Notes under the pieces: model-generated | What the model was told of the DNA's origin: nothing | The model's database searches: none | Seen by the model: the letters and a program-made list of their open reading frames with translations, nothing else | Position numbers and translations under genes: made by a program | In this document: piece by piece, positions 37,201-47,834 of the stretch | Layout: each line of letters begins with the position of its first letter | How positions within the stretch are numbered: the stretch's first letter is position 1 | Source of the DNA: Herbaspirillum sp. Sphag64 | Lineage (GTDB): Bacteria > Pseudomonadota > Gammaproteobacteria > Burkholderiales > Burkholderiaceae_D | Assembly (NCBI RefSeq): GCF_014192645.1 | Contig: NZ_JACHYE010000015.1 | Coordinates: 1-64,000, forward strand | DNA: 64,000 bases | Direction of reading: 5' to 3'

Positions 37201-37400
37201 CACTGGCTGTGGCGAGCGGTGCTGGCTCTGCCAGCCGCCGTGCCATCGGTACCGGCGTGTTGGGCGGCATGGCTTCGGCGACCTTGCTGGGAATTTTCTT
37301 TGTACCGCTGTTTTATTACCTGATCGCTTCTCTGATGGAAAAACGTCAACTGCGCAAACGAGCTCCACAATCTCCAGTGATGACACAGGAGGGCGCATGA
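34248..37400 (+). CDS. RND multidrug efflux pump, inner membrane (AcrB/MexB type)
   Basis: A 1050-residue hydrophobe/amphiphile efflux pump, the family's usual length. It opens with FFIDRPIFAWVLAIVIML and has the proton-relay aspartates in LLVDDAIVVVENVER within the fourth helix, plus the other family blocks (GVIYRQFSITIVSAMSLSV, LPEEDQGVLMAMIQLPTG). Twelve membrane helices and two large periplasmic loops are evident. It trades protons for drugs, bile-like or other hydrophobic compounds. The channel gene overlaps its stop by four bases. Confidence 0.95.
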   Translation: MARFFIDRPIFAWVLAIVIMLGGLLSISNLSLEQYPDIAPPKVNINATYTGASAKTLEDSVTQVIEQQMKGLDNLEYMSASSSSAGSASVTLTFKAGTNDDVAQMQVQNKLQQVTSRLPQAVQDNGVTVTKASTDILMVLALTSDDPTITATDIGDFISSTLTDQIARVPGVGDVTAFGTNYAMRVWLDPDKLQKYALMPSDVTSALEAQNTEVSAGELGALPAIPGQQINATITARSKLTTAEQFRNIIVKSDSSGAVVKLSDVARVELGGESYQTSSQQNGKPSSALAVQLQSGANALATSKAVQAKIAELEPYFPATMKLKSSIAYDTTPFVRVSLEEVVKTLIEAVVLVVLIMYVFLQNLRATFIPAITVPVVLLGTFGVLALFGYSINTLTMFGMVLAIGLLVDDAIVVVENVERLMREEHLNAKEATRKSMQEITGALVGIALVLSAVFIPMAFFGGSTGVIYRQFSITIVSAMSLSVLVALTLTPALCASLLKPHDDKHVAQGRFFTWFNRTFERNATRYRGGVGAVLARGKRGMLAYGLIVIAMALCFLRLPTSFLPEEDQGVLMAMIQLPTGATAEQTSAVMKTVQDYFTSKPEVVDSILSIVGAGMGGNSQNGARAFIRLKDWDERSGSVTSATDLMRRANADLSKIRGARIFLMNPPAVRGLGQSSGFDLELKDVGGVGHDALLQARDQFLQLARSNPQLANVRTTGLDDTPQLRVSIDDRKADAYSLAISDINSTMATAMGGTYVNDFLNNGRVKKVYVQGDAPFRMQTEDLNKWYVRNSASQMVPLSAFTSSKWTFGPSLLERYNGVSSFEIVGEPAAGVSSGTAMAAVQQIMTKLPAGVGYEWTGSSAQERQSGNQAPMLYAISILFVFLCLAALYESWSVPFAVILAVPLGIVGTVLLTGIMGLSNDVYFQVGLLTTVGLAAKNAILIVEFAKQLHESGKSLHAATLEAVQLRLRPILMTSLAFMFGVLPLAVASGAGSASRRAIGTGVLGGMASATLLGIFFVPLFYYLIASLMEKRQLRKRAPQSPVMTQEGA

Positions 37401-38842
37401 TGCGATTAGCGACTTGTCTGCGCGCACCGGCACCGACCTTGCTGGCACTGACCCTCGCGCTGAGCCTGAGTGGCTGCGTCAATCTGGCGCCGACCTACGA
37501 GCAGCCAGCGGCACCGGTACCGGGTAACTGGTCGGGCGCTGCGCTGAGCGGGAATGTGAGCGGAACGACCAACGCCACTGCGGCAGACAGTCTGGACTGG
37601 CGAAGCTTCTTTCTGGATGAGCGTCTGCGTCAGGTCATTGCGCAGGCTCTGGCCAATAATCGCGACCTGCGGGTAGCGGCATTGAACGTGCAGTATGCAC
37701 GTGCTCAATACAGGATCACCGATGCCAACCGCTATCCGGAACTCAGTGCCAGCGCCAGCAGCACCGCCAGCCGCACACCGGGTAGTCTGTCCAGTACCGG
37801 CAGTGCGCTGGTCTCGCACGACGACAGTGTCGGTCTGGGGGTGTCTGCGTTTGAACTGGACTTCTTCGGCCGTCTCAAGAATCTCAGTGACGCTGCGTTA
37901 CAGACCTACCAGTATCAGGTGGAAACCCGTCGCAGCACGCAGATCAGTCTGGTCGCGCAAGTCGCCACGGCCTGGCTGACCCTGGCCTCCGACCGGGAAT
38001 TGCTCAAGCTGTCACAGGATACCTTTGACAGCCTCAGCAAAACCTACGCGCTGAGTCTGCGCAGCCACGAGATTGGTACCACCTCCGCGATTGATCTTGC
38101 CAGTCAGGAAGCCAGCCTGCAGTCGGCCCGTGCTGACGTTGGTCAGTACACCAGTCAGGTTGCGCAAGATATCAATGCGCTGACCTTGCTGGTCGGTGCC
38201 AGTGTGGATGAGAAATTATTGCCGCATCAGTTACCTGCTGCGGCAGGAGCATTGCTGGAGGCACCAGCGGGCTTGCCATCGTCCACCTTGTTGCGCCGTC
38301 CCGATGTACTGGCGGCCGAGCATACGCTCAAGGCGGCACATGCTGATATCGGCGCTGCGCGTGCGGCGTTTTTCCCCAGCATCACGCTCACCGCCAGCGG
38401 CGGTACGGCCAGCAACGCCTTGGGTGGCTTGTTCAAACCGGGTAGTGGTGCCTGGAGTTTTGCACCATCCATCAATCTGCCGATCTTCAATGCCGGTAGC
38501 AATCGTGCCAGTCTGGATGCAGCCAAGATTACCCGCGACATCGATGTAGCCACGTATGAAAAGGCGATTCAGACGGCCTTTGAAGAAGTCTCCAATGCCC
38601 TCGCGGTGCGGGCTACCTTGCAACAGCGTCTGGATGCACAGCAACAGGTCACGGCGGCCGACGAACGTAGTTACCGCTTGTCCGATGCGCGTTATCGCAA
38701 CGGCATTGACAGTTATCTGACGGCGTTGGTCGCACAACGGGCGCTCTACAGCGCGCAGCAGAGCCTGATCAGCTTGCGGCTGACCGAGCAGAGTAATCGC
38801 ATCACACTCTACAAGGTGCTGGGAGGTGGCTGGGAGGAGTAA
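37397..38842 (+). CDS. Outer-membrane efflux channel lipoprotein (OprM/NodT family)
   Basis: A 481-residue channel that completes the tripartite pump. The signal peptide ends at C27 (LSGC), so it is lipid-anchored. Two repeats of the OEP domain follow, rich in long helices; typical blocks are DWRSFFLDERLRQVIAQAL, FELDFFGRLKNLSDAAL, and LRRPDVLAAEHTLKAAHADI. The start ATG overlaps the pump's TGA. A terminator-like hairpin follows 33 bases past its stop. The closest named systems are OprM and BpeB-OprB-type channels. Confidence 0.94.
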   Translation: MMRLATCLRAPAPTLLALTLALSLSGCVNLAPTYEQPAAPVPGNWSGAALSGNVSGTTNATAADSLDWRSFFLDERLRQVIAQALANNRDLRVAALNVQYARAQYRITDANRYPELSASASSTASRTPGSLSSTGSALVSHDDSVGLGVSAFELDFFGRLKNLSDAALQTYQYQVETRRSTQISLVAQVATAWLTLASDRELLKLSQDTFDSLSKTYALSLRSHEIGTTSAIDLASQEASLQSARADVGQYTSQVAQDINALTLLVGASVDEKLLPHQLPAAAGALLEAPAGLPSSTLLRRPDVLAAEHTLKAAHADIGAARAAFFPSITLTASGGTASNALGGLFKPGSGAWSFAPSINLPIFNAGSNRASLDAAKITRDIDVATYEKAIQTAFEEVSNALAVRATLQQRLDAQQQVTAADERSYRLSDARYRNGIDSYLTALVAQRALYSAQQSLISLRLTEQSNRITLYKVLGGGWEE

Positions 38843-38875
38843 GGAAAAACCGGGGTGAGGAAAAGCAGGAATAGC

Positions 38876-38900
38876 GCACCTTGCCCGGCAGGCAAGGTGC
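38876..38900. terminator. Symmetric terminator between the efflux operon and the YceI gene
   Basis: A perfect 10-bp stem, GCACCTTGCC with GGCAAGGTGC, and a 5-base loop between two convergent genes. No long T-run on either side. Confidence 0.65.
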
Positions 38901-38919
38901 ATGGTGCAATCAGAACAAA

Positions 38920-39504
38920 TTAGTCCTGCTTGATGCCTTCAGCCTGGATGTGCAGCTTGGTTGCCATGGAGAAACCATAGGCCTTGCCGAAGTCGACACC
39001 GAAGTCGTCACGATTGAACGTGGCGCTGGCTTCGGTACCGCAGACTTCGCGCTTCAACATCGGGTTGACGAAGCATTTGAAGGTTTCCAGCGTCAGTGTG
39101 ACAGGACGGGTAACGCCGTGCAGGGTCAGATTGCCTTGTACCTGTGTTGGGACGCCGTCCTTGAAGCCGGAGAAAGTACCCTTGTAGACCGCAGTCGGAT
39201 ATTTTTCCACATCAAAGAAGCCGTCCGACTTGGCGTGCTTATCGAGACCAGCATTACCAGTATCAATCGAGCCGACGTCAATCGTCGCTTCAACAGTACC
39301 AGTTTGCGCTGCGCGGTCCAGCACGACGGTGCCGCTGCTCTTGGTGAACTTGCCGCGCCAGACCGATACGCCACCGAAGTGATCGGCTTCAAAGCTCGGA
39401 TACAGGTGGCTTGGGTCCAGCTGATACGTCGCCGGGGCGGCAGTAGCAGACAGGGAAACGCTGGCGGCCAGCATGCTGAGGGCAATCCAGAATGGCTTTT
39501 TCAT
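38920..39504 (-). CDS. YceI-family periplasmic isoprenoid-binding protein
   Basis: A 194-residue protein with a Sec signal peptide ([20 protein letters not shown], cleavage near TAA/P) and the YceI lipocalin-like fold: [19 protein letters not shown], then [18 protein letters not shown] and [14 protein letters not shown]. YceI proteins bind polyisoprenoids in the periplasm and rise at high pH or stress. The start is the ATG at 39504 with GGAGA seven bases upstream. Two cysteines ([13 protein letters not shown]) may form a disulfide. Confidence 0.92.
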   Translation of the reverse strand: MKKPFWIALSMLAASVSLSATAAPATYQLDPSHLYPSFEADHFGGVSVWRGKFTKSSGTVVLDRAAQTGTVEATIDVGSIDTGNAGLDKHAKSDGFFDVEKYPTAVYKGTFSGFKDGVPTQVQGNLTLHGVTRPVTLTLETFKCFVNPMLKREVCGTEASATFNRDDFGVDFGKAYGFSMATKLHIQAEGIKQD

Positions 39505-40066
39505 AATTTCTCCAGTGGTAGAACGTTGGTGGGTCGAAGTCGGTGAGCAGTGCTGCACTGCCAGGCTGGGTCATGGAGACGTTCAGGCATGGCCACAGTG
39601 CAGCAGCGAGGTAATCGGGTAATGCTTGGGTATAGCTTAGCAATACACTGTATCAGGTCCGCATTCATTCCAATAGTAGGGTAATCTGGATGACATTCGT
39701 CCAGGTTTGGCGGAGTGGATCCATTGGAGTGACAGTACATCCCATTTATTGCGCCAGGGAAATTTGGCGCCGGGTGTGTGGTCAATAGCGCAATGACCAA
39801 ATTGCCACCTCGAAAGTTCCTCGGGCATAATGATCTGACTTGAACCAGATACCTGTCGACTGCCTGCGTATCGTCCCGGCGGGTACGCCCACAGGATCCG
39901 ATGCGCTGCCCTGAATTGCAACTGCATAGAGGCTCATAATTGATACCAGAGATGGCGCAACTGCTCCTTGTATTCTGCCGCCGGCAGGCGCGGGAACAAG
40001 CGGTACGAATGAATAACGCAATCGCGCTTCACCTCAACCTTGACCGATCTCTCTAAAGGACATGGC
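39505..40066. other. Gene-free stretch between the YceI and hybrid kinase genes
   Basis: This 562-base gap has three overlapping minus-strand open frames but none with a ribosome site, family signature or consistent codon use. It holds several small hairpins: GCGCCA/TGGCGC (39751-39770) and GGTCA/TGACC (39780-39798). The yceI promoter lies at its left end and the kinase promoter at its right end. A small RNA is possible but not shown. Confidence 0.4.
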
Positions 40067-43000
40067 ATGTTCAGGTCGAAGTTAAGTCTGCCTTATTTTT
40101 GGGCACAATTCCTGCCATTGGCGTTGCTGGTGCTGGGCGCTGCCGCGTTCCGCTATAACAACAATATTGATGTCGAGTTGCATCGGTTGCAGATGCAGCA
40201 ACAGGAGTATGTCGCCCTGGGTGCGATATCGCTGGCCAACGACATGGATGCGCCGTTGCGCCATCTCAGCATATTGGTACACGAAAATCCGATTCAGGCT
40301 GCCATCAACGATCCATCAGAGATCAACAAGGGTTTGATGGCGGACAGTTTTTCTACCTTGATCTTGCGCAATCCAGTCTACGATCAGGTGCGCTGGATTG
40401 ATGAAGGCGGCAACGAAATCGTGAACGTGATGGCCGGCCTCAATGGTCCGGAACGCATCGCCGAGCAGGCCCTGGCAAACAAGAAGAACATGCCGTACTT
40501 TGCTCGCACCATGGCGTTACCCCGCAATGAAATCCTGCTTTCGCCGCTGGAACTGTACAAAACCAACGGGCACGTTGACGCGCCCCACAAGCCCGTCCTC
40601 AGACTCTCTGCACCGATCAGCGATGCCAATGGCAAGCCACGCGGAATTCTGATCATCAACCTGTTGATGGCACCCTTGCTGGAACACTTTGCCAATCAGG
40701 TCGAGCACGAGAGCAATCGCGCCATGCTTCTCAATGGTGAGGGATATTGGCTCTACAACACCAATACCAGTGACGAATGGGGCTTCATGTTTGGTCATGA
40801 GGTGACCATCGGCAAGCAGTTCGCGCGCATCTGGCAAATGATGCAGACGCGCCCGCAGGGCAATGAGATTGATGACGGTATCTGGTCGTGGCAGCGCGTT
40901 GAGCTGCAGGTTGGCAACCCGCGCTATCACGTCCGCCAGCCGTCACCCTGGACGGTGGCGATGTATCTTCCTTCGCAGCGACTGCTGATTGACAGAAATC
41001 TGATCATGATACGGTTGGGCGCTTTTGTCGCCGTGGTCTTGCTGGTTCTGGGACTGCTCTGTTGGCGGCTGGCCAGCATCCGTCGCAAGCGCGAGCTGGA
41101 AAATCATGACCGGTTGCGTACTGAAGCCGAGCTGGTCGTCAGTGAGCATCGGGTCGCCGAACTGGAGCGCTACCAGGAGGCGCGCTCGATGCTGGCATCC
41201 ATTGTGGCGTCATCGGATGATGCCATCATCGGTACCGGCCTTGATGACATTATCACCAGCTGGAACCCCGGCGCTGAACGAGTGTTTGGCTATCTGTCCA
41301 CGGAAGTCCTCAGTCAGTCGATCTACATGCTTGTGCCGGCCGAAAGGACCGAGGAAACACGCGGGCTTGTCACGCAGGTCGCCGAGGGCAGCAGGATCGT
41401 TAATTTTGAGACCGTACGGTGGCATCGCGATGGTCGTCTGCTGGATATCTCGGTGACGGTATCGCCGATCCTCGATAACCAGAAAAACATCATTGGTACG
41501 TCCTACATCGCGCGTGATATCAGTGATCGTAAGCGTCTGGAAAAAGAAGTCAATCAACACCGGCAGCATCTTGAGGCATTGGTGGAGCAGCAAACTGGCA
41601 AGCTGCGTGAGGTCAATCGTAATCTGGAGCTGGCCTTGTCCAGATCAGAGTCGGCTACGCGCGCCAAGAGCAGCTTCCTGTCCAACATGAGTCATGAAAT
41701 CCGCACGCCCATGAATGCCGTGCTGGGGCTCACCTATCTGCTGGAAAAGACATCACTGCAAGCAGATCAGCGCGATCTGATTCGCAAGATACTGACCGCG
41801 GGACAGTCGCTGCTAGGCATCATCAATGACATTCTCGATGTCTCCAAAATTGAGGCCGGACGACTTGAGATCGAGAGTGTGCCGTTCCGCCTCAGTACCG
41901 TGCTGGAAAATGTCGTCAACGTCAATGTGCCCGCCATTGGTGACAAGCAGGTGGAACTGGTGGTGGGTTTCAATTATGTCGGGATCGAGCATTTATACGG
42001 CGACGCATTGCGGTTGGAGCAGATTTTGACCAATCTGACCAGCAATGCGATCAAGTTTACTACTGGTGGCGAGATCAGTATCCGTGCCGAAACCATCAGC
42101 AAGAACGGCGATCAGGTGGTGTTGCGTTTTGCGGTCACCGATAGCGGGATTGGTATTCCTAAATCGCGTCAGCAAGATATTTTCCATGCATTCACCCAGG
42201 AAGATACTTCTACGACCCGCCGCTATGGCGGTACCGGTCTCGGACTGACGATCTGTCGCCATCTGGTGCAACTGATGGGAGGCGAAATAGGCGTCATCAG
42301 CGAACCGGGTGAGGGTAGCCAGTTCTGGTTTACGTTGCCGTTTCAGGTTTTGCCAGAGTCGGTCACTGAACTCCAGGCGGGTCTGGTGTTGCAGGTGCTG
42401 GTGGCAGACGATCACGACAGTGCCCGGGCTATTCTGGCCGATACCGTCAAATCCATCGGCTGGCAGGTTGAGGTTGCCGAGTCGGGCGAAGATGCGTTGT
42501 CCCGCAGCATGGCAAAAATCCAGCATAACAACCCGTATGACGTGTTTCTGCTGGATTGGCGCATGGACGGCATTGACGGCCTGACGACCGCGCGCGCCAT
42601 CCGTGAAGCTTCTGTGGCCCAGTCACTGTCGCCGGTCATCATCATCGCGACAGGGCACACCCGGGAAGACCTCTGGTCGGCGGCGGATCCAGGTCTGATC
42701 GATGCCGTCATCAGCAAACCGGTGACGCCGTCAACCTTGTACAACACAATTATTCAGGCATACCAACGTCGGGGTACCCCGGCGCTACAGCCATCAACGC
42801 AGGAAGCGTCGCAGGAGCATGCCGATATGCGTGGTCTGCGTGTGCTGGTGGTCGATGATAGTGAGATCAACTGCGAAGTAGCCCGGCGCATTCTTGAATC
42901 CGAAGGGGTCATTGTGTCTTGCGTCAATGATGGCTCTGAAGCCGTGACCTGGTTGCGAGAACAATCTGCCGATCTGGTTTTCATGGATATCCAGATGCCG

Positions 43001-43603
43001 CTCATGGACGGTTATCAGGCCACGCAGGAAATCCGCAACCAGCTTCAACTGAGTGCCTTGCCGATCATTGCGCTCACTGCAGGTGCATTCAAGGCGCAGC
43101 AGGAGGCGGCGCTGGCCGCTGGTATGGATGGCTTCCTCTCCAAGCCTTACAACATCGAACAGATCCTCAGCGTGGTGCGCCAGCATGCGGCAAATCCGCA
43201 CGCCGACAAAACTGCCGGGCCGGTAACGGTGACCAAGGCGAGCGCCGCGCCAGCGCCCGTGCTCAATATCGACGTTGGTCTGGAAGCCTGGGGTAGCGTT
43301 GACCTGTACCGCAAATTCCTGCTGCAGTTTGCCGAGCAATATGGCGGTACGGCTGACCAGATTGTGGCGCACTTGCTGGTTGCCGAGACTGCTCCGGCCA
43401 AGGTGCTGGCACACAAGCTGCGTGGCAGCGCCGGTACATTGGCGTTAAATGAGGTCTATGAACTGGCCGGAGACCTGGAAGTGCTGCTGGTCGAACAGGT
43501 GCCGATTGCGGCTTGCCAGGAGCGCGCTGGCCAATTGCGGCAGGCAGTGCAGCGTGCGCAACATGCGATTGCCGATTATGCCGAGGCCAGTCAGCCTAGC
43601 TGA
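40067..43603 (+). CDS. Hybrid sensor histidine kinase with PAS, two receivers and HPt
   Basis: A 1178-residue membrane kinase. After a first helix (about 9-30) comes an extracytoplasmic sensor (about 40-300, double-Cache-like), a second helix (about 315-335), a PAS domain (about 375-485: [14 protein letters not shown]), a coiled coil, phosphoacceptor H543 (SHEIRTP), the ATPase ([19 protein letters not shown]), two receivers with D830 (LLDWRMDG) and D974 ([11 protein letters not shown]), and a C-terminal HPt with H1116 (AHKLRGSAG). All phosphate-relay residues are present. No output regulator lies next to it. The start is the ATG at 40067 with AAGGA eight bases upstream; the frame also reaches a TTG at 40040. 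Confidence 0.93.
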   Translation: MFRSKLSLPYFWAQFLPLALLVLGAAAFRYNNNIDVELHRLQMQQQEYVALGAISLANDMDAPLRHLSILVHENPIQAAINDPSEINKGLMADSFSTLILRNPVYDQVRWIDEGGNEIVNVMAGLNGPERIAEQALANKKNMPYFARTMALPRNEILLSPLELYKTNGHVDAPHKPVLRLSAPISDANGKPRGILIINLLMAPLLEHFANQVEHESNRAMLLNGEGYWLYNTNTSDEWGFMFGHEVTIGKQFARIWQMMQTRPQGNEIDDGIWSWQRVELQVGNPRYHVRQPSPWTVAMYLPSQRLLIDRNLIMIRLGAFVAVVLLVLGLLCWRLASIRRKRELENHDRLRTEAELVVSEHRVAELERYQEARSMLASIVASSDDAIIGTGLDDIITSWNPGAERVFGYLSTEVLSQSIYMLVPAERTEETRGLVTQVAEGSRIVNFETVRWHRDGRLLDISVTVSPILDNQKNIIGTSYIARDISDRKRLEKEVNQHRQHLEALVEQQTGKLREVNRNLELALSRSESATRAKSSFLSNMSHEIRTPMNAVLGLTYLLEKTSLQADQRDLIRKILTAGQSLLGIINDILDVSKIEAGRLEIESVPFRLSTVLENVVNVNVPAIGDKQVELVVGFNYVGIEHLYGDALRLEQILTNLTSNAIKFTTGGEISIRAETISKNGDQVVLRFAVTDSGIGIPKSRQQDIFHAFTQEDTSTTRRYGGTGLGLTICRHLVQLMGGEIGVISEPGEGSQFWFTLPFQVLPESVTELQAGLVLQVLVADDHDSARAILADTVKSIGWQVEVAESGEDALSRSMAKIQHNNPYDVFLLDWRMDGIDGLTTARAIREASVAQSLSPVIIIATGHTREDLWSAADPGLIDAVISKPVTPSTLYNTIIQAYQRRGTPALQPSTQEASQEHADMRGLRVLVVDDSEINCEVARRILESEGVIVSCVNDGSEAVTWLREQSADLVFMDIQMPLMDGYQATQEIRNQLQLSALPIIALTAGAFKAQQEAALAAGMDGFLSKPYNIEQILSVVRQHAANPHADKTAGPVTVTKASAAPAPVLNIDVGLEAWGSVDLYRKFLLQFAEQYGGTADQIVAHLLVAETAPAKVLAHKLRGSAGTLALNEVYELAGDLEVLLVEQVPIAACQERAGQLRQAVQRAQHAIADYAEASQPS

Positions 43604-44650
<1,047 letters not shown>

Positions 44651-44674
44651 TTATCGGCAGCTGGCCGCACGGGG

Positions 44675-45634
44675 TCAGCGTGCCAGCCAGCGCATGGCTG
44701 AACCGACTGCGGCCGGCATCGCTTCACGCATGGTTTCGATGAAATGTCGCAACCGCGCTGGATAAAAACGCGCATAGGGATAAATGATCGAGACCGGCAA
44801 TGCGCTGGCTTCCCAGCCTGGGAATAGTTCGATGAGCCGACCGTTGGTCAGATGGCCCTGCATCAGCCAGGCCGAGCCTACCAGAATGCCCAGTCCTTCT
44901 TGGGCCGCGTTCGATAGGGCAAACAGACTATCGGAAGTCAATCGTGGCTGGAAATTGAGTTCGCATACCTCACCACTGACGCGGTGCGTTAAGCGGATCT
45001 GACGTCGATAGAACTGCGGAATCGCCAGCCACGGCAATGCCGCTAGCTCCCGCGGGTGCTGTAGTGGCGGATATTGGGCCAGCAGCGAGGGTGCCGCGAT
45101 CAGCACGCGCGGCACTTCGGCCAGATGGATGGCGACTACCGAAGGATTCTGCACTTCGCCGACATGGATCGCGCAATCGATACCGTGCTCGATAAAGTCG
45201 GAGGCGCGGTCATGCAGCAGCCACTCGACGGTAATGCCCGGATGCCGCCGCATGAATTCTGCCAGCGGAGCGATCAACTTTTCCTGCCCGAACACATGTG
45301 GTACGAACACCCGCAACGAGCCCGCTGCCTTCGAGGCCGCACCGCGCAGATCAAGTTCGAAGGACTCCCACCCCGCCAGCAGATCGAGGGCTCGCTCGTA
45401 GCACAGCTCGCCGTCTTCAGTCAGCTTCATGGCATGGGTAGAGCGTTGCAGCAGGCGCAAACCCAGCGATTTCTCCAGTAACTGCAGACGGCGGCTGATG
45501 GTTGGCTGGGTCGTGCCCATCTGGGCCGCTGCCGCCGACAGGCTGCCCGCCTGCACGATACGCACAAATGTCTGGATCAGTTCGATCCGGTCAGAGGCGC
45601 TAGTGGCAGGGGAGGGGGTGGTTGGCTTGGTCAT
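44675..45634 (-). CDS. LysR-family regulator
   Basis: A 319-residue LysR regulator. The helix-turn-helix is at about 20-79 (ELIQTFVRIVQAGSLSAAAA, then TQPTISRRLQLLEKSLG), the C-terminal effector-binding domain covers about 105-305. I place the start at the ATG at 45634; the longer frame to 45703 reaches into the divergent promoter. The MFS transporter starting 120 bases away is the likely target, a common arrangement. The effector cannot be predicted. It converges on the iminopeptidase gene with a 24-base gap. Confidence 0.9.
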   Translation of the reverse strand: MTKPTTPSPATSASDRIELIQTFVRIVQAGSLSAAAAQMGTTQPTISRRLQLLEKSLGLRLLQRSTHAMKLTEDGELCYERALDLLAGWESFELDLRGAASKAAGSLRVFVPHVFGQEKLIAPLAEFMRRHPGITVEWLLHDRASDFIEHGIDCAIHVGEVQNPSVVAIHLAEVPRVLIAAPSLLAQYPPLQHPRELAALPWLAIPQFYRRQIRLTHRVSGEVCELNFQPRLTSDSLFALSNAAQEGLGILVGSAWLMQGHLTNGRLIELFPGWEASALPVSIIYPYARFYPARLRHFIETMREAMPAAVGSAMRWLAR

Positions 45635-45754
45635 ACGTAAAGCGTATAACAATTCTACTGATCCTGCTACTACCACTGCGCCGCGATCAAGCCCAAACTG
45701 CACTCCGTCGACATTCCACTATTTCTTTTCCTTACTGATTACGGGGTGCTTATC

Positions 45755-46996
45755 ATGTCTTCCATACAAAATGTGCATACTGCAGCACCAACGGCGATGG
45801 CAGCCAAGACTGCTGGTGACGGCCTGCCGCGCTCGCTGATGTTGTTACTGGCTTCAGGTGCCGGATTTGCCGTTGCTTCGCTGTATTACTCTCAACCGAT
45901 GCTAGGTGTGTTGGGCGCAGATATTGGCGCCTCCGACCGTACTATCGGCATGGTACCGATGGCGACTCAGCTAGGTTACGCATTGGGGATTCTGCTGCTG
46001 GCCCCGTTGGGTGACCGCTATGACCGCCGACGCATTATCCTCATCAAGGCGGCGGTACTGACCGCGGCATTGTTACTGGCGGGGGCCGCGCCGGGTATCG
46101 GCTTGTTGCTGGTGGCCAGTCTGGTGATCGGACTGTCGGCTACGATGGCGCAGGATATCGTCCCGGCGGCAGCAACCCTGGCGTCCGAGCAACACCGCGG
46201 CAAGGTCGTCGGGACCGTCATGACCGGCTTGCTGATGGGCATCTTGTTGTCGCGAGTAGTCAGTGGCGTGGTGGCGGAATATTTTGGCTGGCGTGGCATG
46301 TTCATCGGTGCGGCCGTCAGTATTGCAGCGATCGGCGTGGCGAGCTGGCGCGGTCTGCCCCGCTTCAAGGCCACGACGCATCTGAGCTATGCCTCCTTGC
46401 TGGGCTCGCTGGGCAAGCTGGTCAAGCGTCATCCTGCCTTGCGTCGTGCCGCATTGGCGCAGGGCTTGCTATCAGTTGGTTTCAGTGCTTTCTGGTCCAC
46501 GCTGGCAGTGATGCTGCATGCAGCACCGTTTCATCTGGGTAGCGCTGCGGCCGGTGCCTTTGGTCTGGCTGGTGCTGCTGGTGCGCTGGCGGCACCACTG
46601 GCTGGCCGGATTGCTGACCGCAAGGGGCCAGAACTGGTTACCCGTCTGGGAATTGGCTTGACCACACTGTCTTTCGCTGCCATGGCGCTGTCACCTGCGT
46701 TGTCATCGCATGCCCAACTGGTGTTGCTGGCGCTGGCCGCAATCGGCTTTGATCTGGGTGTGCAGGCGACGCTGGTTGCGCATCAAACGATTGTCTTCGG
46801 GATTGAACCAGGTGCCCGCAGCCGCTTGAATGCTGTTCTCTTTGTTGGCATGTTTATCGGCATGGCAGCCGGAGCCGCACTAGGCAGCCTGCTATTGGCG
46901 CAATGGGGCTGGATCGGTGTTGTCAGTCTGGCAGCTACCGTGTCGGTGGCGGCGCTGGTAGTACGCATGTGGCCGGCCAAGGATGGGCGTCAATAA
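45755..46996 (+). CDS. Major facilitator superfamily transporter
   Basis: A 413-residue MFS exporter of the YgaY/NepI-like kind, with about 12 membrane helices. The loop 2-3 motif is APLGDRYDRRR, and the N-terminus includes LYYSQPMLGVLGADIG, a typical block of this subgroup. The substrate is unknown; many such pumps expel drugs, nucleosides or amino-acid derivatives. I start it at the ATG at 45755, preceded by a GGGGTG sequence; GTG at 45746 is an alternative. It is divergent from a LysR gene that probably controls it. Confidence 0.9.
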   Translation: MSSIQNVHTAAPTAMAAKTAGDGLPRSLMLLLASGAGFAVASLYYSQPMLGVLGADIGASDRTIGMVPMATQLGYALGILLLAPLGDRYDRRRIILIKAAVLTAALLLAGAAPGIGLLLVASLVIGLSATMAQDIVPAAATLASEQHRGKVVGTVMTGLLMGILLSRVVSGVVAEYFGWRGMFIGAAVSIAAIGVASWRGLPRFKATTHLSYASLLGSLGKLVKRHPALRRAALAQGLLSVGFSAFWSTLAVMLHAAPFHLGSAAAGAFGLAGAAGALAAPLAGRIADRKGPELVTRLGIGLTTLSFAAMALSPALSSHAQLVLLALAAIGFDLGVQATLVAHQTIVFGIEPGARSRLNAVLFVGMFIGMAAGAALGSLLLAQWGWIGVVSLAATVSVAALVVRMWPAKDGRQ

Positions 46997-47026
46997 ACGG
47001 CAAGCCGTATCAAGGATGGCAAGCAA

Positions 47027-47060
47027 GGCAAGCGGGCTGGCAAGTTGCAGCCCGCTTGCC
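47027..47060 (+). terminator. Terminator after the MFS transporter
   Basis: A perfect 13-bp stem (GGCAAGCGGGCTG and complement) with an 8-base loop, 30 bases past the stop. The tail (TCTTGAATAA) has only a weak T content. Confidence 0.65.
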
Positions 47061-47153
47061 TCTTGAATAAACCAGTGGACACCTGAAATAAATGCCTGCC
47101 CGTTGTAAGATACAAGGCTGCGCCGCATTTTTGGCACTCATATAGGTTTACTC

Positions 47154-47801
47154 ATGTCGTCACAAGAAAACATCGAAGCTGACGTAGTCATTCCAGAAGA
47201 AAATCTGGAATTCGTCAGTTCCTGCGCCTTGCCCATGCCTTGGGCAACTTTTCAATTGCATGCTTTTGTTGATCATGTTTCCGGCAAGGAACATCTGGCA
47301 CTGGTGCTGGGCGATGTCGGCAACGGCGAGCCAGTTTTGGCGCGTGTACATTCTGAATGCCTGACCGGTGATGCATTGTTCAGCCAGCGTTGTGATTGCG
47401 GCGCCCAGCTGGAAGCCGCCTTGAAGCGTATCGCCAAGGAAAAGCGCGGCGTCGTGTTCTACCTGCGTCAGGAAGGTCGTGGCATCGGTCTGCTCAACAA
47501 GGTGCGTGCCTATCATCTGCAGGACGGTGGTGCCGATACGGTGGAGGCCAACCAGCAATTAGGTTTCCCGGCCGATATGCGACGCTACACGATTGTGCTG
47601 CCAATGCTCAGACATCTGGGCATCAATGCGCTGCGCTTGATGACCAACAACCCCCGCAAGGTCAATGCCTTGCAGGAATGTGGTGTTGAGGTGGTTGAGC
47701 GCATGCCGTTGGTGGAAAACCGCAATCCTTTCAATATCCGCTATCTGCGTACCAAGGCGACCAAGCTGGGTCACTTGTTGCCGTCACATGACAATGACTG
47801 A
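47154..47801 (+). CDS. ribA: GTP cyclohydrolase II
   Basis: A 215-residue enzyme that opens and cleaves GTP to start riboflavin synthesis. The zinc cysteines are C69, C80 and C82 ([18 protein letters not shown]); GTP-binding blocks [20 protein letters not shown] and [12 protein letters not shown] are intact. It is RibA alone, not a RibBA fusion. Its own promoter probably lies in the 93 bases before it. The COG0523 GTPase starts 34 bases past its stop, so the two are likely one transcript; this pairing suggests zinc supply to RibA. Confidence 0.95.
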   Translation: MSSQENIEADVVIPEENLEFVSSCALPMPWATFQLHAFVDHVSGKEHLALVLGDVGNGEPVLARVHSECLTGDALFSQRCDCGAQLEAALKRIAKEKRGVVFYLRQEGRGIGLLNKVRAYHLQDGGADTVEANQQLGFPADMRRYTIVLPMLRHLGINALRLMTNNPRKVNALQECGVEVVERMPLVENRNPFNIRYLRTKATKLGHLLPSHDND

Positions 47802-47834
47802 GTCAGTGTCTGATCAATCCAACATTTTGCTGCC

